Shown here in pieces: positions 60,601 to 64,000 of a DNA stretch of 64,000 nucleotides. Where the stretch lies: assembly GCA_019155185.1 (NCBI GenBank), contig CM032802.1, positions 3,820,501-3,884,500 on the forward strand, read 5' to 3'. A program made the translations under genes and the position numbers. The DNA comes from Beaufortia kweichowensis. Taxonomy: Eukaryota; Chordata; Actinopteri; Cypriniformes; Gastromyzontidae. How positions within the stretch are numbered: position 1 is the stretch's first letter; each line of letters opens with the position of its first letter. The notes below the pieces were generated by a model, which worked only from the letters and a program-made list of their open reading frames with translations, made no database searches and was not told the origin of the DNA.

Positions 60601-62465
60601 TGATTGGAAAACGGTGCAAGAGTCACATTGATGGTGCTTTTACTTTTTAAATATGGAAAGATCAGTGTTAACATTCTGCTAAACATCATTCAATTATAAA
60701 TACAGAAAGTAAATAATGAATGATCTGTCAGATCGATCTATCAGGACAGTGCATGAAAAGGTCAAAAGGTTACAGATCAGATGTGTTACAGTAAACAACA
60801 TCTTTCCCCCCCACACCCACTCCACTGAGTGTGAGACATTCCTTCAGAACTCGGACATCACCACCAAAACATCATGACTCAATCCATGTATTTCATCACT
60901 GCACATCCTGAGCAGAAATTTACCTTCCAAAAATATGTTAATAATAAATAATAAAAGTTATATAAAATATATGTATATATAGTTAAGTTGTTCACAAGTT
61001 TAAAGTTTGTTTATAAGTCTATAAGTTTAAGGCAAAAGTCACATAACCATGTTTGTGGAACTCATCGTTTTCATGGAACACAATTATGACAAATACATAT
61101 GTATATCAATTTTGTTGCAATTGAGCTTGGTTTATTAAAATAATCTGTATAGGTTAACATTTATATATTGTATGTTTTTCACATTATGTTTTATTTCATC
61201 ACAAAGATAATGAAGGTGACTCATTATTATTTCCAGCAAGTCACACTCACTCTGTTCCCTTTAACAGCAGCTGGAATGTCAATGTAGTCATCATGTCAAA
61301 GATTCTTATAGACACACTATGACAATTGGTCACTTTTAAGTAATGGTTCATTCTGCACATACTGTACACACCCTTTACATAAAAATTGGGTGCTATTGCA
61401 CTATTTAGATATTGCTAATAGTCCATCATTCACTAAAATCTCTTTTTCTTAAGTCGAGCAGACACGCATACTACTTTAACTACTTATATATTTATATGGA
61501 AATTGTAAGACTAGTATGCTGATTACAACTTCAGCCCTAGAATCACGTCAGTCTGTTTTTGACTTGTTCAGGCGTGGCGCTTTCTGATGAGGTCAATGAC
61601 CTTGCTGATAGTGGAGAACAGTCCTGATACTGGGAGGTGAGGAAGGCGGGAACCAAACTGTGGGAACCGAACTATTCTTCCATTCTTCCGTCTATCCATT
61701 TGGCACTGATCCACTTGATTTTATCTGTGGTCTAAAATAATAAAAATATACTATTGTACTTCATGTTTTAGAGAGACACAGTACAACAGTCATTAAAGTT
61801 TATAGCGTGTCCATTGTTGTTTCATCAATCTGTGAATGTTTCCACACCTCTCTCTCATGGTCAGTATTTTAGACTGCTCCCTGTGACTCAATATGAGTGG
61901 ACAACCGCACCAACCCAACAGCATCAAATTGAAACTATTAACTAAATTGAAACCCTAATGCTTTTATGGCACATAACTTGTATGTGAGACTTTTTTATGC
62001 TTACCCAGTTGTGTCAGTAGATCTGAATTTTACAGTATTTGAATAAATTCAATTTCATTACAGTTCTTCTCAGTCGCTTTGGTGCATTTCTCAAATCCAT
62101 AACATTTGAACAGCATACAGTTCACTGTATGTCATTTTAATCAATGGCCCTATAAAAGTCTTGACATAATGCTTGACAGATTATGACAATTGGTTCAATC
62201 ATTGCTTTTATTGACTTTTGTAATTAACTAATGTTCAGATCACTATTTTACAGGGAACTAGTATAAACTGTTTTAATCATCATGCCATAAGAACTTGATG
62301 AAGTAGAAAACAGGAGATGATTTTATTGACATAATGTATTGCATGAATGTACCAAAGCATTAGAAATGTGTTTAGAAAAGGGAAATTGGTTTCAAGATGT
62401 GCACAAAGCACTAAATGAAGTAAGGTAAAAGCAATCATCTTATCAATATCTCAATTGATACCATA

Positions 62466-62675
62466 TGTGACCCAGTTTGTAAAAACCCAGCTGAAGTATT
62501 TTTTTTTTTCTACATAAAGTCATTCAATGTAATATAAAGAATATTCTGTGAGAATTTAACATTGATATCTTTAATATTGTCTGAGTGATGTCATGTCAAA
62601 GATTTAAATCATAGTGAAATTAATAGGTGAAATCAAACTTTGAGGCTCGTTATCTCAGAATTTGATTTTTAGACT
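62466..62675 (+). repeat. dispersed repeat shared with 49372-49575
   Basis: Second copy, same orientation, upstream of eif3m. It opens 'gtgacccagtttgt' and closes near 'gatttttagactt'. No terminal inverted repeats were identified. Confidence 0.68.
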
Positions 62676-63320
62676 TTAGCCTGGTTTTCACAGACTGGGT
62701 GACATATTGTCAATTAGCAGGCAGAATCTCCAATACTCTCAAATTCTCATAAAAATTAGGTGTACACTTGAAATGCACTTGTTTATCCAAATAGCTTTGC
62801 TTATAAGGTTCATCTTCTGTATTCAGAGCTCTCAGAAGACCTAAGAAGAAGAAAACCTGCAGTACACAACCCATTAGATATACAGAACCCCCGGAAGAGA
62901 CATCCAAGGAGTGGGCAACTGAATTGCCTTGACCTGTGGGACAAACATAAATCGCTGGATAAGTAACACAAGGAACTGTGGAGGTGGTCCCACACCGGCT
63001 CTCAGAATGTAATACTAGCATCTGACTTTCCAAAGACTATCACCTTACTGTTTTATGTGCCCAAGGTCAGGTTGGCTTTAATCTCTTAATTGCAAGATTT
63101 ATAACCGGACAATGGAAGAGTTACATAGACATTAAGACAGACCAAATGACTTATGTGACTCATAAACTTTAAACCCAGAATGACCCGGTGACTGCAGATT
63201 TTACATACACTTGAATTCTTGTCTCAGAAATTCCTGTCTGTGGACTTGGTTGTGCAAGAAATTATTGCCAGTAAGATGTGATCCTAAAGGTTAAAAAAAT
63301 GTGAAATATAATAATGTGTG

Positions 63321-63324
<4 letters not shown>

Positions 63325-63361
<37 letters not shown>
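63325..63361 (+). repeat. TA microsatellite
   Basis: About 18 TA dinucleotides, within an AT-rich stretch about 0.5 kb upstream of eif3m. Confidence 0.9.
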
Positions 63362-63363
<2 letters not shown>

Positions 63364-63728
63364 TGTATATTAAGGTTCAAATAAATATTGTAAATGTATA
63401 TATTGTATAAATACATACATATGTTATGCCTAAATTTCATTAAAATTACATATATTATTATAAACTGTATATATTTTGTTATATATTTTTTATTATATTA
63501 TACATATATTTTTTTTAAAGTGTTAAAAAACAGCAAAACTGTTGGTGATTTTTTTATGTATTGTGAAAGTTAAGGAAATACAAAAAATACCACCGACAAA
63601 TACCTCTTATGACAATATGTTGTCAAGCTTATTTGCAATATGTTGTGCAAGCTTTATTTTTTTCCATTAATTGTTTTAAGAAATTCAATACCTGAATAGT
63701 CAGCAACGCGGTCCCTTTAAGTTTGTGA

Positions 63729-63776
63729 CCCGGAAGTGCGTCAGCAGTACCGGCAAGTCAACGGGTTCTCTTCCGG
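63729..63776 (+). promoter_or_regulatory. eif3m: eif3m promoter with paired ETS motifs
   Basis: ACCCGGAAGTG (63728-63738) and the opposite-strand CTTCCGG (63770-63776) are consensus ETS/GABP sites, typical of TATA-less housekeeping promoters. The pyrimidine run TTCTCTTCC (63766-63774) could be a 5' TOP start, as in other translation-factor mRNAs. Local GC content rises sharply here against the AT-rich surroundings. Confidence 0.6.
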
Positions 63777-63833
63777 CCTCTGAAGACAGGCTGCGAGCGT
63801 GGATTTTTATCTGTGCTCTAATAAGTAATCACA

Positions 63834-63875
63834 ATGAGCGTCCCAGCATTTATTGACATAACGGAGGAGGATCAG
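63834..63875 (+). CDS. eif3m: eukaryotic translation initiation factor 3 subunit M, first coding exon (gene continues beyond window)
   Basis: ATG opens MSVPAFIDITEEDQ and the exon closes at a GT donor in phase 0. Human EIF3M, as I recall it, starts MSVPAFIDISEEDQ, one residue different. The initiation context (acaATGa) has A at -3. The protein is a PCI-domain subunit of the eIF3 complex that recruits mRNA to the 40S ribosome. Its head-to-head position with wt1 equals the human arrangement. Only 14 codons are inside the window. Confidence 0.92.
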
Positions 63876-64000
63876 GTATTATTAAACACTTCCGGAATGA
63901 GCATCTGTCTTATTGTACACAGAATTCAGCAGAGAGACCGGTCCATATGTTTAATCCTGCTTCAGATGCTAACACGAATTAGCCATAAGCCTATCTCCAC

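Larger units (their letters stand above)
57638..63700. other. wt1 promoter/5' UTR region and spacer to eif3m
   Basis: No further coding exon is supported. Just upstream of the wt1 ATG (minus strand) a T-rich acceptor-like site (gatatttttttcag, about 57670) could mark a 5' UTR intron. A G-rich patch (ggaggaggagccagagggg, 57964-57982) may be a GC-box-like element. Segments shared with other parts of the window and TA repeats fill the rest. The interval 58930-59060 is less AT-rich than its surroundings but encodes nothing I recognise. Confidence 0.5.

Noticed and set aside
62710..63033. A 107-codon open frame on the minus strand upstream of eif3m
   Set aside because: No family is recognised and it borders a dispersed repeat. 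It could be part of a decayed transposon, but there is no support for a gene.
1..64000. tRNA, rRNA, snRNA and CRISPR-like arrays
   Set aside because: No cloverleaf with the T-loop consensus, no conserved rRNA or snRNA words, and no regularly spaced repeats were seen on reading. A tRNAscan/Infernal run would settle it.

Overview
The window is vertebrate nuclear DNA, most likely from a cyprinid-like teleost. It contains intron-rich genes with GT-AG introns, short tandem repeats and many decayed miniature DNA transposons. Its wt1 gene has nine coding exons and no equivalent of the mammalian 17-residue exon 5. Three genes can be read completely by joining exons in frame, and a fourth begins at the right edge. 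All spliced models were built by eye from splice sites and reading-frame phase, with recalled human proteins as a guide; no alignment was run.

Positions 579-17734 (+) hold cngb1, the beta subunit of the rod/olfactory cyclic-nucleotide-gated channel, in 36 coding exons (about 1285 residues). It has a GARP-like N-terminal half with five W...VPQP repeats, a Glu-rich stretch, a calmodulin-site-like exon, six membrane segments with a pore, and a cyclic-nucleotide-binding domain. Two frame-compatible alternative terminal exons lie inside the GARP half, at 5206 and 10596. They would make short soluble proteins comparable to mammalian GARP2 and GARP1.

Positions about 20500-47350 (+) hold kifc3, a C-terminal-motor (kinesin-14) gene. 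Several candidate first exons are spread over 13 kb, one behind a TATA box and carrying its own open frame. The 20 firmly placed coding exons run 33929-46408 (940 residues): coiled coil, neck and motor. A candidate cassette exon and a candidate alternative C-terminal exon with its own poly(A) signal are also visible.

Positions 48159-57637 (-) hold wt1, a zinc-finger transcription factor of kidney and gonad development, with four C2H2 fingers and the alternative KTS donor pair preserved. It lies tail-to-tail with kifc3. After about 6 kb of non-coding DNA, eif3m starts at 63834 (+), head-to-head with wt1; only its first 14 codons are inside the window.

The cngb1-kifc3 pair matches the human 16q21 order and the wt1-eif3m pair matches human 11p13. 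The 0.8 kb between kifc3 and wt1 therefore joins two blocks that lie on different human chromosomes. The rest of the window is introns, UTRs, microsatellites and transposon remnants, including one hAT-like element with a perfect 8-bp target duplication. I saw no tRNA, rRNA or CRISPR.
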